A model generated the notes under the pieces. It made no database searches. It was not told the origin of the DNA and was given only the letters and a program-made list of their open reading frames with translations. 64,000 bases of DNA, taken from Bradyrhizobium sp. STM 3843 (GTDB lineage: Bacteria; Pseudomonadota; Alphaproteobacteria; Rhizobiales; Xanthobacteraceae). The position numbers were made by a program, and so were the translations under genes. Of this stretch, positions 52,006-60,561 are shown piece by piece; position 1 is the stretch's first letter, and every line of letters starts with the position of its first letter. The stretch lies in the NCBI RefSeq assembly GCF_000239815.1, contig NZ_CAFK01000293.1:1-64000 (forward strand), given 5' to 3'.

Positions 52006-53227
52006 ACTGCTTCTATGTTCAATGCTCACCGTACTCCCGGACTACCTCTATCGGCGCTACGTGCAAGGCAAGCGCATTGGCAAGGAAATTACGTTATTCT
52101 CGGTCTGGTTCGAGTTGCGGTGGGGCATCACGGCGTGTTTGATGCTGACCATTTCGCTCATAACTTTGATCTTCTATTTCCATCCCTCGACGACATCGGC
52201 CATGTTGTTCTTCCGCACAATTCCGATTGCGCCGGAAACAGTCGGTCGCGTCGCTGAAGTGAACGTCGGCTACAGCGCGCCGGTGACCAAGGGGACGGTC
52301 CTGTTCAGGCTCGACAGCGCGAAGCAGGAAGCGGCTGTCGAGACAGCACGCCGAAAAATCGCCGAGGTTGATGCCGATCTGGTTGCAGCAAAGGCTGATG
52401 TCGTCAAGGCGGAGGCGCAGATCGCCCAGGCTAAGAGCGACTATCAACAGGCCAAGGACGAGTTGGATGTCAAGACCGAGCTGCAGCGACGCAACCCAGG
52501 CATCGTTCCGCAGCGCGACATCGACAAGCTCCAGGTTGCGGTGAACGGTCGGCAGGCGGCGATCGATGCTGCAGTGGCGGCGAAAGAAGCGGCCGAGGCT
52601 CGGGTGACGACGTCCCTGCCGGCCGATAGGTCGAGCGCGGAAGCTGCACTCGCCCAGGCTCAGGTCGAGTACGACAAGACCATCGTTCGCGCCGGAGTCG
52701 ATGGCCGCGTCGAGCAGTTTCTGCTGAGACCTGGCGACATCGTCAACCCGCTGATGCGGCCGGCGGGCATTCTGATTCCGGCAGGCTCTGGCCAGCGCGG
52801 GCTGCAGGCGGGTTTTGGGCAGATCGAAGCACAGGTGCTGAGGCCCGGCATGGTCGCCGAAGCCGCCTGCACGTCGCTGCCGTGGACCATCATTCCGATG
52901 GTCGTTGTCAATGTGCAGGACTATATCGCAGCGGGGCAGTTCCGGGGCGGCGAGCAGCTGGTTGACGCGAGCGCGGCCCGGCCGGGGACCATTCTTGCAT
53001 TCCTGGAGCCGCTTGACCCGAACGGCTTGGCAGATGTGACCGCCGGCAGCAGCTGCATCGTCAATGCCTACACCAGCAACCATGAGGAGATCGCAGCCAA
53101 GGACACGACGACCTCGCAACGTATTGTGCTACACACGATCGATACGGTCGGCCTAGTGCATGCGATGCTGCTCCGGATTCAGGCGCTCCTCATGCCGATC
53201 AAGACGCTGGTCCTGAGTAGCCATTGA
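51998..53227 (+). CDS. HlyD-family membrane fusion (periplasmic adaptor) protein
   Basis: About 409 residues: an N-terminal cytoplasmic stretch, one membrane helix (CLMLTISLITLIFYF), a biotinyl-lipoyl-like half (GRVAEVNVGYSAPVTKGTVLFRLD), a long coiled coil (about 115-225) and a beta-barrel half (VRAGVDGRVEQFLLRPGDIV). Resembles EmrA/YibH/YiaV adaptors. No outer-membrane channel or pump gene is adjacent, so the exported compound is unknown. Overlaps the preceding small membrane gene; behind a FixK box. Confidence 0.82.
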   Translation: MLELLLCSMLTVLPDYLYRRYVQGKRIGKEITLFSVWFELRWGITACLMLTISLITLIFYFHPSTTSAMLFFRTIPIAPETVGRVAEVNVGYSAPVTKGTVLFRLDSAKQEAAVETARRKIAEVDADLVAAKADVVKAEAQIAQAKSDYQQAKDELDVKTELQRRNPGIVPQRDIDKLQVAVNGRQAAIDAAVAAKEAAEARVTTSLPADRSSAEAALAQAQVEYDKTIVRAGVDGRVEQFLLRPGDIVNPLMRPAGILIPAGSGQRGLQAGFGQIEAQVLRPGMVAEAACTSLPWTIIPMVVVNVQDYIAAGQFRGGEQLVDASAARPGTILAFLEPLDPNGLADVTAGSSCIVNAYTSNHEEIAAKDTTTSQRIVLHTIDTVGLVHAMLLRIQALLMPIKTLVLSSH

Positions 53228-53573
53228 GAGGCCGCGTTAGATTCCGGGATGCCGCCGAAGCGGTGGCCTTGGGGCTGGTCACGTTAGGCACCGTCTGTTC
53301 GGAACCGTGCGGCGCGGGCAGGACGACCGCGTCGAATGCGCGATAACCGCCTCCGCTTTCGCTTTGTGGAGAGCTCGCCGGCGACCCCGCGCACGAGGGC
53401 GAGGTTGGCTTCGTCAAAAAGTGCTCGCGCGGCCTCGAGCGCGGTCGGGCTCTCTTTCACGTGCAGCCGCCAATACACCGGGGCAACACCAGGAGCACGG
53501 CAGTCGCGGGAGACCCCGCCACCGCCAAATGCGCGTCCGCCGCGGCAGTCCGGCCGGAGCGGACGGTGTCAAT
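53228..53573. other. 346-bp stretch with a possible decayed coding remnant on the minus strand
   Basis: A minus-strand frame (53284-53478) gives SPTALEAARALFDEANLALV and then degenerates into Arg-rich sequence. The preceding part looks protein-like, the rest does not, and a neighbouring frame continues with GYRAFDAVVLP. This could be a frameshifted remnant. No ribosome-binding site supports a gene. Confidence 0.3.
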
Positions 53574-53867
53574 TCAGCACTGCGTATAGACGCGGCCATA
53601 AGCGTCCGTGACCTGCCTGCAGCCCGGACTGACCGCATAAGCGCCTGCTGCGGCAGCTGCCGCGGCGCCACCATAGACTACAGCCCGCCGGGTCGTCCTG
53701 CGTGCGACACCGGCGTAACTCATCGGCGTCAGCGGACGACCGACGCGGGCCGCTGCCGTGGACACCCAGCCCTGCGGGGCCGATGGCATCGGATCGAACA
53801 GGAGACCGCCGAGCAATGCGGCCACGGTCCCGATGCCGGCGATAGTCTTGCGAGTGGCCATTGTCAT
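53574..53867 (-). CDS. Small exported protein
   Basis: A 97-residue protein. A signal or anchor helix (IAGIGTVAALLGGLLFD), then a short polar region, an Ala-rich helix (VVYGGAAAAAAAGAYAV) and a C-terminal CRQVTDAYGRVYTQC with two Cys. AGGAGG precedes the ATG, which overlaps the stop of the DUF2092 gene. Same operon, function unknown. Confidence 0.65.
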   Translation of the reverse strand: MTMATRKTIAGIGTVAALLGGLLFDPMPSAPQGWVSTAAARVGRPLTPMSYAGVARRTTRRAVVYGGAAAAAAAGAYAVSPGCRQVTDAYGRVYTQC

Positions 53868-54646
53868 TGGTGTCCTCCTGGGGAAACGCCTGCTGGGACT
53901 TCATCGAACTCGGACATGGATTCAGGTGCGAGACTGACCTTCGTCATATTGGCCGATGGCTTGAAGGCGAATGCGTTGGCATCGCTGATGGCGTCGGTGT
54001 TCCAGCTCTTCACACGCAATGTATATTGCGGTGCGCCTGCAAGGGTCTTGCTTGTGATGACATACTTCCTCGGGATAGGATTCGATCCGGCCTCGATCCA
54101 GATCTGCCAATCCGTGTCGGTCCCGCGGAATGCCAAGTGCTCGCATTCGACGCCGTCAACGATAGCCGGACCGATGTGTTTCCCTTCGATGACGTCGCTG
54201 GTCAGGAGATCGAAGGCGTTGCTGACCAGGAGATCCATGCCCGGCAAGGTGACCGCGTGCGACTGTATGACGTCGACGATATGGTCGATCGATCCAGGCT
54301 CGTCGGCCTGGATATATGACTTGGCGTTGTTGCCGTAGATCGTGAGCGTCTTGCCGTCATAGATCAGCTCGGCGTCGGTATATCCTCCCGTGCGGTGAAT
54401 TCGGAGCTTGTCCGGACGAGAGAGCCGAAAATCGCCGGAGCTGGCGAATTGAATTTTTTGCAGCTCCGGTGTGACCACCTCGACGTCACTGTCGAAACTT
54501 GCCGTGATCGATGACTGCGCCGCGACATAGTCGGTCGAGGCCTTGAGAATTGCCGCACTGTCGTCTGCGCGCGCGGCGCCGCTTGCGGTAAGCGCAGTGA
54601 CTATCGCGGCGCATAGCCCGTTTCGAAAGCGATGCTTGCTGCTCAT
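53864..54646 (-). CDS. DUF2092 exported protein
   Basis: About 260 residues with signal peptide (CAAIVTALTASGAARA). The domain reads DYVAAQSSITASFDSDVEVVTPELQKIQFASSG... with RPDKLRIHRTGGYTDAELIYDGKTLTIY, the DUF2092/LolA-like half-barrel that often binds lipid or lipoprotein. GGAGGACAG precedes the ATG. A FixK box is 52 bp upstream. Overlaps the next small exported gene. Confidence 0.8.
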   Translation of the reverse strand: MSSKHRFRNGLCAAIVTALTASGAARADDSAAILKASTDYVAAQSSITASFDSDVEVVTPELQKIQFASSGDFRLSRPDKLRIHRTGGYTDAELIYDGKTLTIYGNNAKSYIQADEPGSIDHIVDVIQSHAVTLPGMDLLVSNAFDLLTSDVIEGKHIGPAIVDGVECEHLAFRGTDTDWQIWIEAGSNPIPRKYVITSKTLAGAPQYTLRVKSWNTDAISDANAFAFKPSANMTKVSLAPESMSEFDEVPAGVSPGGHQ

Positions 54647-54697
54647 GACTGTCCTCCGGTTGTACGGCGATCCTTCAAGCGAGCGCCGGGCGCTCTC

Positions 54698-54711
54698 TTG
54701 ATCTATGTCAA
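54698..54711. promoter_or_regulatory. FixK/FNR box TTGATCTATGTCAA
   Basis: 52 bp upstream of the DUF2092 gene on the minus strand. A second box for the divergent gene lies 65 bp further on. Confidence 0.85.
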
Positions 54712-54776
54712 GCGTCCTAACTGCCATTGACCGCGGAGATGCCGCCGGCATCGGTCCGGCAGAACCCGCAAGACCC

Positions 54777-54790
54777 TTGATTTTTGTCAA
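54777..54790. promoter_or_regulatory. FixK/FNR box TTGATTTTTGTCAA
   Basis: 54 bp upstream of the preferred start of the DUF3300 gene on the plus strand. With the box at 54698 it gives each divergent operon its own site. Confidence 0.85.
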
Positions 54791-54844
54791 AGGTCACTAA
54801 GCGCGCCTGCAGTTCGCTCGCCGCAGATTTGAATGGAGAGCACG

Positions 54845-56464
54845 ATGGTACGTCGTGGAATGACGTTGTTGATCTTTGCGATTGTGCTGATGAGTCCGGC
54901 TGCGGCTTTGGCCCAGGCAGCGCCGACAGCGGCATCGCAAGACGAGCAGTTGCTCCTCAAGCCCGAGCAGCTCGAGGCGCTGGTAGCTCCGATCGCGCTT
55001 TATCCCGACGCGCTGCTTGCCAACATGCTGGCGGCCTCAACCTATCCACTGGAGGTGGTCGAAGCGGATCGATGGGTCAAAGACCACAGCAAGCTCAAGG
55101 GCGATGCGCTGAAAAAGGAGGTCGACAAGCGGGGCTGGGACGACAGCGTCAAGGCGCTCACGGCCACGCCGAGCGTCCTCGCGATGATGAATGACAAGCT
55201 CGACTGGACCAAGGAACTTGGCGATGCCGTTCTGGCGCAGCAGCCTGACGTCATGGATGCGATACAGCGCCTGCGCGCCAAGGCCCAGGCCAACAACAAA
55301 TTGAGCTCGACCAAGGAGCAGAAGGTCAGCGTGCAGACCCAGGGCGAGAAGCAGGTGATCGTGATCGAACAGACCGATCCGGATATCGTCTATGTTCCGT
55401 ACTACGAGCCCGCGGTCGTCTACGGTGAATGGCCGTATCCGGCCTATCCGCCGTATTATTTCGGCTATCCGTCCTATATCGGTGCCGGGATCGTCGCGAC
55501 GGGGCTGGCCTTCGGCGCCGGCTTTGCGCTCGGTCGATGGAGCAATTACTGGGGCGGCGGCTGCAATTGGGGCAACAGGAACTTCTTCATCAATCGTTCG
55601 AACACGATCAACAATGTCGGCAATAATTGGCAGCACAATCCGGCGCACCGCCAAGGCGTTCGCTACAACAGCGCTGCGGTCCAGCAGCGCTTCGGCAATG
55701 GCCCGCGCGCAGGTAGCGCCGACCGCATGGACTTCCGCGGCCGCAGTGGAGAGCAGGTGCTCAATCCAGGCAAGGACCGCGCGGGTGCAGGTGATCGTGC
55801 AGGTGATCGTGACCGCGGCGACCGCGGGGCGCAAGCGCGTACGGGTGATCGCGCTGCGGGTGATCGAGCCGGTGGCGATCGGGGTAAGGCCGGTGACCGT
55901 GCGGGCGGCAACCGGCAATCGAAAGGCAGCGCCAACCGAAGCAAGGGCGGCGGGACCAAGCAGGCGCGCGGCGGTGATCGCAATCGCGGTGGCGGGCAGG
56001 CCGCCCGGGGCGGCCGCGACAATGCGCTGCGGGTGCAATCCGGTCGGGCGGCAAGCGCACAATCCGCGCGCGGCCGCGCTAGCTTCGCGAGCGCATCCGT
56101 GGCAAGAGGTGGCGGAGCCATGCGCGCCGGGGGCGGCGGTGGCGGCGGTTTTCGTGGCGGTGGCGGTGGTGGTGGGCGCGGCGGAGGAGGGGGCCGGCGC
56201 TCGGATCTCCTGCTGAAGCGCGATGTCGTCCTGCTCGGGCATCTGGAGAACGGTCTCGGCTATTACCGCTTCAGCTATCTGAACAGTCCGCAGACCTACG
56301 TTGGCGTGATCGCGCAGGAGGTGGAGGCTTTGAGGCCGGATGCTGTCACACGCGGCGCCGATGGTTATCTTCGGGTGTATTATGAAAAGCTGGGGCTCAG
56401 GTTCCAGACCTATCATGACTGGCTCGCCTCAGGCGGACGGATCCCGTCGGCAGGGAGGCTCTGA
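54845..56464 (+). CDS. DUF3300 protein with C-terminal S74-like domain
   Basis: About 539 residues. Signal peptide (LLIFAIVLMSPAAALAQ), then DUF3300 (LEALVAPIALYPDALLANMLAAS, VKALTATPSVLAMM, PDIVYVPYYEP). Next come a Tyr/Pro-rich segment, a long Gly/Arg/Asp-rich low-complexity region with repeated GDR units, and a C-terminal module (LLLKRDVVLLGHLENGLGYY, YVGVIAQEVEALRPDAV). The last module resembles the peptidase S74/intramolecular chaperone domain of phage tail spikes. That fusion, with disordered spacer, suggests a surface or envelope protein. GGAGAG precedes ATG 54845; ATG 54833 is the alternative. Followed by DUF2950, its usual neighbour. Confidence 0.82.
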   Translation: MVRRGMTLLIFAIVLMSPAAALAQAAPTAASQDEQLLLKPEQLEALVAPIALYPDALLANMLAASTYPLEVVEADRWVKDHSKLKGDALKKEVDKRGWDDSVKALTATPSVLAMMNDKLDWTKELGDAVLAQQPDVMDAIQRLRAKAQANNKLSSTKEQKVSVQTQGEKQVIVIEQTDPDIVYVPYYEPAVVYGEWPYPAYPPYYFGYPSYIGAGIVATGLAFGAGFALGRWSNYWGGGCNWGNRNFFINRSNTINNVGNNWQHNPAHRQGVRYNSAAVQQRFGNGPRAGSADRMDFRGRSGEQVLNPGKDRAGAGDRAGDRDRGDRGAQARTGDRAAGDRAGGDRGKAGDRAGGNRQSKGSANRSKGGGTKQARGGDRNRGGGQAARGGRDNALRVQSGRAASAQSARGRASFASASVARGGGAMRAGGGGGGGFRGGGGGGGRGGGGGRRSDLLLKRDVVLLGHLENGLGYYRFSYLNSPQTYVGVIAQEVEALRPDAVTRGADGYLRVYYEKLGLRFQTYHDWLASGGRIPSAGRL

Positions 56465-56466
56465 TC

Positions 56467-57402
56467 ATGACACCGCTTGCTCAGAAGCTGACTGATTGTC
56501 GCCGCACCACGGCATTGGCGGTCACGGCAGCTGCGTTGCTCGGGATCTCCGCAGTCTCCGCACAGGAAACTTACAGGACGCCAGAGAAGGCGGTCGCGGC
56601 CCTGGTCACTGCGGTGAAATCCGGCGAGCCCAGGGAGATGATCGAGGTGCTCGGATCGGATTCTGCGGAGATCGTCGAATCCGGCGATCGGATCGAGGAT
56701 GCAGAGACACGTCAGAAGTTTCTATCCGCCTATGACGCCAAGCACGCGATCAGCTTCGCTGGCGACAAGAAGGCGACCCTGATGATAGGACCGGATGACT
56801 TTCCATTTCCGATACCCCTGGTGCGGCGGCGTTTCGGCTGGGAGTTCGACACCGGGGCCGGACGCATCGAAATCCTGTATCGCCGCATCGGCCAGAACGA
56901 GCTCGACGCGATTGAAACCTGTCTGGCTTACGTCGATGCCCAGAACGAATATGCTGACGAGGATCGCACCGGGGCCGGCCGCGGGGTCTATGCGCAGCGG
57001 TTTTTCAGCAACCCCGGGAAGCATGACGGCCTCTATTGGCCGCCCAATGGCGAAGCGAGTCCGCTCGGCGAACTGTACGCGAAAGCCTCGGCCGAAGGCT
57101 ACAAGGAGGGAAGCGAGCCGCAGCCCTATCACGGCTACTATTATCAGATCCTGACTCGGCAGGGGCCGAACGCGCCCGGCGGCGAGCTGAGATACGTGGT
57201 CGGTGGAAAGATGATCGGTGGGTTCGCGCTGGTCGCCTATCCCGCGGAGTATGGCAACTCCGGCGTAATGACCTTTCTGGTCAACCATGCGGGAACGATC
57301 TATCAGAAGGACCTTGGCGAGCGTACCACGACGATCGCCAGGCGGATGATATCGTTCGATCCGGATCAGACCTGGAAAAAGGTCGAAAAGCCGAAATCAT
57401 GA
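56467..57402 (+). CDS. DUF2950 exported protein
   Basis: A 311-residue protein with signal peptide (AVTAAALLGISAVSAQ). The domain carries YRTPEKAVAALVTAVKSG, the central WEFDTGAGRIEILYRRIGQNELDAI and the C-terminal HGYYYQILTRQGPNAPGG and GGFALVAYPAEYGNSGVMTFLVN, diagnostic of DUF2950. Starts 2 bp after the DUF3300 gene, with which it is commonly paired. Function unknown; a periplasmic envelope role is likely. Confidence 0.87.
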   Translation: MTPLAQKLTDCRRTTALAVTAAALLGISAVSAQETYRTPEKAVAALVTAVKSGEPREMIEVLGSDSAEIVESGDRIEDAETRQKFLSAYDAKHAISFAGDKKATLMIGPDDFPFPIPLVRRRFGWEFDTGAGRIEILYRRIGQNELDAIETCLAYVDAQNEYADEDRTGAGRGVYAQRFFSNPGKHDGLYWPPNGEASPLGELYAKASAEGYKEGSEPQPYHGYYYQILTRQGPNAPGGELRYVVGGKMIGGFALVAYPAEYGNSGVMTFLVNHAGTIYQKDLGERTTTIARRMISFDPDQTWKKVEKPKS

Positions 57403-57430
57403 ACGCGCGGTTCGCTTGTCGCCCGGGAGG

Positions 57431-58027
57431 CTACGAGCTACGCGGCTGCGCCCGCTGCCCAGCCTTGCGCAGTCCGAGACCGATTGCGACCCAGCCAACG
57501 CCGGCCACGATGAGATCGACGCCGAGGAACAAGCCCAAGATATAGATGCTGTTGACCGGCCAGCGTAGCACGATGATGAAGCCGAGCAGCAGCGTGACCA
57601 GACCCGATAACAGGACCCAGGTCCAGGATGCCTGGCTGGTCATGCTGAAAGCTAGCAGAATGCGGACCATGCCCGAGATGAGCAGCGACACGCCGAGCAG
57701 GAGCGTGAGCCAGACCGCTGCAAGCAAGGGATTGTCGAAGGTCAGGAAGCCGGCAACGATGTAAAGGACGCCCAGTAAGGCCCAGAGGATGGATCTGGCC
57801 CAGCTTTTGATCTGAAACGCGCCGATCAGCTCCGCGATCCCGGCGACGATCATCATCAGCCCAACGACCAGGACGCTGGCGACAGTGGCCATCGCCATGC
57901 TGCCGAGTGCCACGAAGCCGGCGATGATGTACGCGGCCCCGAGTGCAACGATCCAGCCCCATTTTCCGCTGACCTGGTCAAGGCTTGAACTTTCATTCCA
58001 TTGTGCGGTCGTGCTCGAAAGACGCAT
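57431..58027 (-). CDS. hdeD: HdeD-family membrane protein
   Basis: A 198-residue protein with six membrane helices in three hairpins (WIVALGAAYIIAGFVALGS, SILWALLGVLYIVAGFL, WTWVLLSGLVTLLLGFIIVL and partners). Matches the HdeD acid-resistance family. Family members help E. coli survive acid at high cell density by an unknown mechanism. An upstream FixK box and the decarboxylase elsewhere in the window support an acid/low-oxygen theme. ATG 58042 is an alternative start. Confidence 0.87.
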   Translation of the reverse strand: MRLSSTTAQWNESSSLDQVSGKWGWIVALGAAYIIAGFVALGSMAMATVASVLVVGLMMIVAGIAELIGAFQIKSWARSILWALLGVLYIVAGFLTFDNPLLAAVWLTLLLGVSLLISGMVRILLAFSMTSQASWTWVLLSGLVTLLLGFIIVLRWPVNSIYILGLFLGVDLIVAGVGWVAIGLGLRKAGQRAQPRSS

Positions 58028-58158
58028 GATCCTAGTCTCCATCGCTCATCCGCCGACCTTTGAGGCCGTTGCCACGGACATCATCGGCCGACCGCGCCGC
58101 AGGCATGCTGCGTTGCATCTACAACGCCTACAGTTCAATTGGACCCGCCGAGCGGGTC

Positions 58159-58172
58159 TTGATTTGGATCAA
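58159..58172. promoter_or_regulatory. FixK/FNR box TTGATTTGGATCAA
   Basis: Between divergent hdeD (minus, 131 bp away) and the small exported protein gene (plus, 86 bp away). Confidence 0.82.
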
Positions 58173-58258
58173 TGGAACGAAACGCTGTCATCTGGAAGAT
58201 TCGGATGATACGTCGGAACGTGATCACATCTATTGATTGAGCGGCCCGGGATTAGAAA

Positions 58259-58567
58259 ATGAGCTCCGGTCGGGATTTTCTTTTTGGAAAGAAGACGCAA
58301 CGACTGGCGCATTTGTCCACGCTCGCGATCCTCTTGGTGGCGTCGAATACCGAGCCTGTTGTTGCGCTGCCCCTGACCGCCTTTCGTCATCAATGGCAGG
58401 CCGAGAAGCATTGCCCCAGCGATCGCGTCGTCTGGCTCGATTTCGCCAAAGGTATCTACTACGTACAAGGACAAAGGCACTTTGCCAAAGGGCATAGCGG
58501 CAGCTTCGTATGCATGATCGAAGCACAGCGGAGCGGATATCGCCGCTCAGTCTTCGGTATTCGCTAG
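58259..58567 (+). CDS. Small exported protein
   Basis: A 102-residue protein. A hydrophobic segment (STLAILLVASNTEPVVALPL) serves as signal peptide. The mature part has CPSDRVVWLDFAKGIYYVQG, then FAKGHSGSFVCMIEAQRSGYR, a two-Cys module seen in many short proteobacterial exported proteins of unknown function. Alone behind a FixK box. Confidence 0.65.
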   Translation: MSSGRDFLFGKKTQRLAHLSTLAILLVASNTEPVVALPLTAFRHQWQAEKHCPSDRVVWLDFAKGIYYVQGQRHFAKGHSGSFVCMIEAQRSGYRRSVFGIR

Positions 58568-58652
58568 AAGTGGCCCTGTGCCAGTCATGGCATCGGAGTC
58601 GTCGCCTCAACACGGGCCTGACGGAAGCAATCCGTAGCGCGCCTGCCATCGT

Positions 58653-58666
58653 TTGAGCCAGATCAA
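58653..58666. promoter_or_regulatory. FixK/FNR box TTGAGCCAGATCAA
   Basis: 62 bp upstream of the calcium/proton exchanger start. Confidence 0.82.
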
Positions 58667-58728
58667 CGTCAGCCCATCGGCCTCGCCGAGCATTCCGCCA
58701 TCGCATCTGCAAAGGAAAGGTGGGCACG

Positions 58729-59829
58729 ATGCAATCCTTGTTGAAAGAAATCCGGCACAATCCATTGCTCTGGTTGCTCGTCGTCGTACCGATCGTGCTG
58801 GTCGTCGAAAAGGTGGCGCCCGAGGCGCATACGGTTCTGTTCGTGCTTGCGGTGCTTGCCATCGTGCCACTGGCAGCACTGCTCAGCCACGCCACCGAGG
58901 CCGTCGCCGCCAAGACTGGCGATGCGGTCGGCGGCCTGCTGAACGCGACGCTCGGCAATCTCACCGAGCTCATCATCGCCGTAACCGCGCTTCATGCGGG
59001 CCAGTACATGCTGGTGAAGGCATCGATCGCCGGCGCAATCGTTACCAACACGCTGTTCATGCTGGGTGCATCATTTTTGCTGGGCGGCCTTTACTACCAC
59101 GTTCAGGAATATAACCGTGCCGGCGGCCGACTCTATTCGGCGCTGCTGTTGATGGCGACCGTCGCGCTCCTGGCGCCGTCGGCGGTTGCAGACCTCGATC
59201 TGACCCATGGCGAGCTCCTCACACAAAATCTCTCGACCGGCCTCGCCGTACTCCTCATCATCGCCTACGGCCTCGGCCTCGTGTTCTCGCTCCACACCCA
59301 TAAGGAGTTCTTTGCCAGCGAGGAACATGGCAAGGCGGAGGCTCCTTGGCCGATCGGGGTTGCGGTCAGCACGCTTCTCGTCGTCACAGTCTTGGTCGCG
59401 CTTGTGAGCGAAATCTTCGTCGAGTCCGTGCAGAAGGCGGCGGAAACATTCGGGATGAGTCCGGCCTTTGTCGGCTTCATCATCGTGTCGATCGTCGGTG
59501 CCGCGGCCGAGATGGCGGTGGCCTTCTCAGCCGCACGCAAGAACCGACTCGACATGAGCGTTTCGATCGCGCTTGGCAGCGCCTCCCAGATCGCGCTGTT
59601 CGTCGCGCCGGTGCTGGTCCTGCTCAGCTACATCGTGGGGCCTGCGCCGATGAATCTGCAGTTCTGGCCCGGTGCGGTGACCATGGTGATGATCTCCGCC
59701 GTCATGGCCACTTTCATCACCAACAGCGGACGCTCGGCATGGTTCATCGGCGCGCTGCTCCTCTTTGTCTACGTCATTTTCGCGATGACGCTCTACGTCA
59801 TTCCACCAGGGGCGCAAGCGCCAGGATGA
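58729..59829 (+). CDS. Ca2+/H+ antiporter (CaCA family, Cax/ChaA-like)
   Basis: A 366-residue protein with ten or eleven helices and the two inverted alpha-repeat motifs of cation/Ca exchangers: GGLLNATLGNLTELIIAV (Asn/Glu in the first) and GFIIVSIVGAAAEMAVAF with SIALGSASQIALFV (second). It exports Ca2+ in exchange for protons at the inner membrane. GTG 58720 is an alternative start. Control by a FixK box suggests Ca2+ or pH homeostasis when oxygen falls. Confidence 0.88.
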   Translation: MQSLLKEIRHNPLLWLLVVVPIVLVVEKVAPEAHTVLFVLAVLAIVPLAALLSHATEAVAAKTGDAVGGLLNATLGNLTELIIAVTALHAGQYMLVKASIAGAIVTNTLFMLGASFLLGGLYYHVQEYNRAGGRLYSALLLMATVALLAPSAVADLDLTHGELLTQNLSTGLAVLLIIAYGLGLVFSLHTHKEFFASEEHGKAEAPWPIGVAVSTLLVVTVLVALVSEIFVESVQKAAETFGMSPAFVGFIIVSIVGAAAEMAVAFSAARKNRLDMSVSIALGSASQIALFVAPVLVLLSYIVGPAPMNLQFWPGAVTMVMISAVMATFITNSGRSAWFIGALLLFVYVIFAMTLYVIPPGAQAPG

Positions 59830-60085
59830 TATTTCCGGCAACAACGTGTTCGGCACGCTGCGGCCGCGAAAACACATAAGAGTCCAGGAGCTGAACGGTA
59901 TTCAAGGGTGGGAGACTGGGCGCACTGCCATATCCCTCAAGAAGGGGAGGTGAGCGAGGTCTGGTCCGCTCGGCATTCCACAAAGTCGAGTAGCTGCGGT
60001 CGCGCCGCGAATGATAGTATTACGCACCCAGGAACGAAGTAGTATTAGTTATTGAATCTCGACTGTTATCGAGAGGGGATTTGCG

Positions 60086-60499
60086 ATGTCAATCGAATTG
60101 CGGAGGTTTTCCAAGATTGAAATCTACATCTCAAAGCATGAAGCTTGGTCGATCCTGAAGTTTTTCTGGCCAGGGAACGGCATTTCAGAAACCAGTCTTA
60201 CTGATGAGGATATTAACTTCGCACAGGGGCTTCTGTTGGAAGCTATCGATGCTTCGTACAAAATGGGGTACGTGCACATTGTCTACGATCAATTCTATGG
60301 CAAGATACCTGGCAGCTTTACCGATCTCGCGAGCATAGTAAAATCGTTCGCCAAGAAAGCCGCCAGACATTGGTTCAGGCATCTCGGCAGGAAAACTCTA
60401 AACAGCGCGGAAATATACGCAGCCGTGCGTCAACAAATCGCGCTCAATTTCAAGACGGTGATGGAGCTGCGCAAGCAGTCAGGAGAGCTGGTTTACTGA
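60086..60499 (+). CDS. AT-richer orphan protein
   Basis: A 137-residue soluble, helix-rich protein without known motifs (RFSKIEIYISKHEAWSILKFF, LASIVKSFAKKAARHWFRHL). GAGAGGGG precedes the ATG. Base composition is visibly lower in GC than neighbours, and codon use differs (many AAA, TTT, ATA-type codons), a sign of possible transfer. Flanking DNA from 59990 is also AT-rich. Function unknown. Confidence 0.6.
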   Translation: MSIELRRFSKIEIYISKHEAWSILKFFWPGNGISETSLTDEDINFAQGLLLEAIDASYKMGYVHIVYDQFYGKIPGSFTDLASIVKSFAKKAARHWFRHLGRKTLNSAEIYAAVRQQIALNFKTVMELRKQSGELVY

Positions 60500-60561
60500 T
60501 TGCATGTGCAATCGCTGCGGCCGGGCAACAACTGGGAGGCAGGCACCGCATCGAGCCGTGG

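Noticed and set aside
53284..53478. Minus-strand frame with a helix-like SPTALEAARALFDEANLALV segment
   Set aside because: Second half is Arg-rich shadow-like sequence and no start signal is seen; kept only as a possible remnant in the intergenic note.
55790..56190. GDR/GGG tandem repeats as a CRISPR-like or mobile repeat
   Set aside because: They are in-frame coding low complexity of the DUF3300 protein with irregular unit length and no spacers.
55037..56416. Minus-strand 459-codon frame opposite the DUF3300 gene
   Set aside because: Low-complexity shadow of the Gly/Arg-rich coding repeats.
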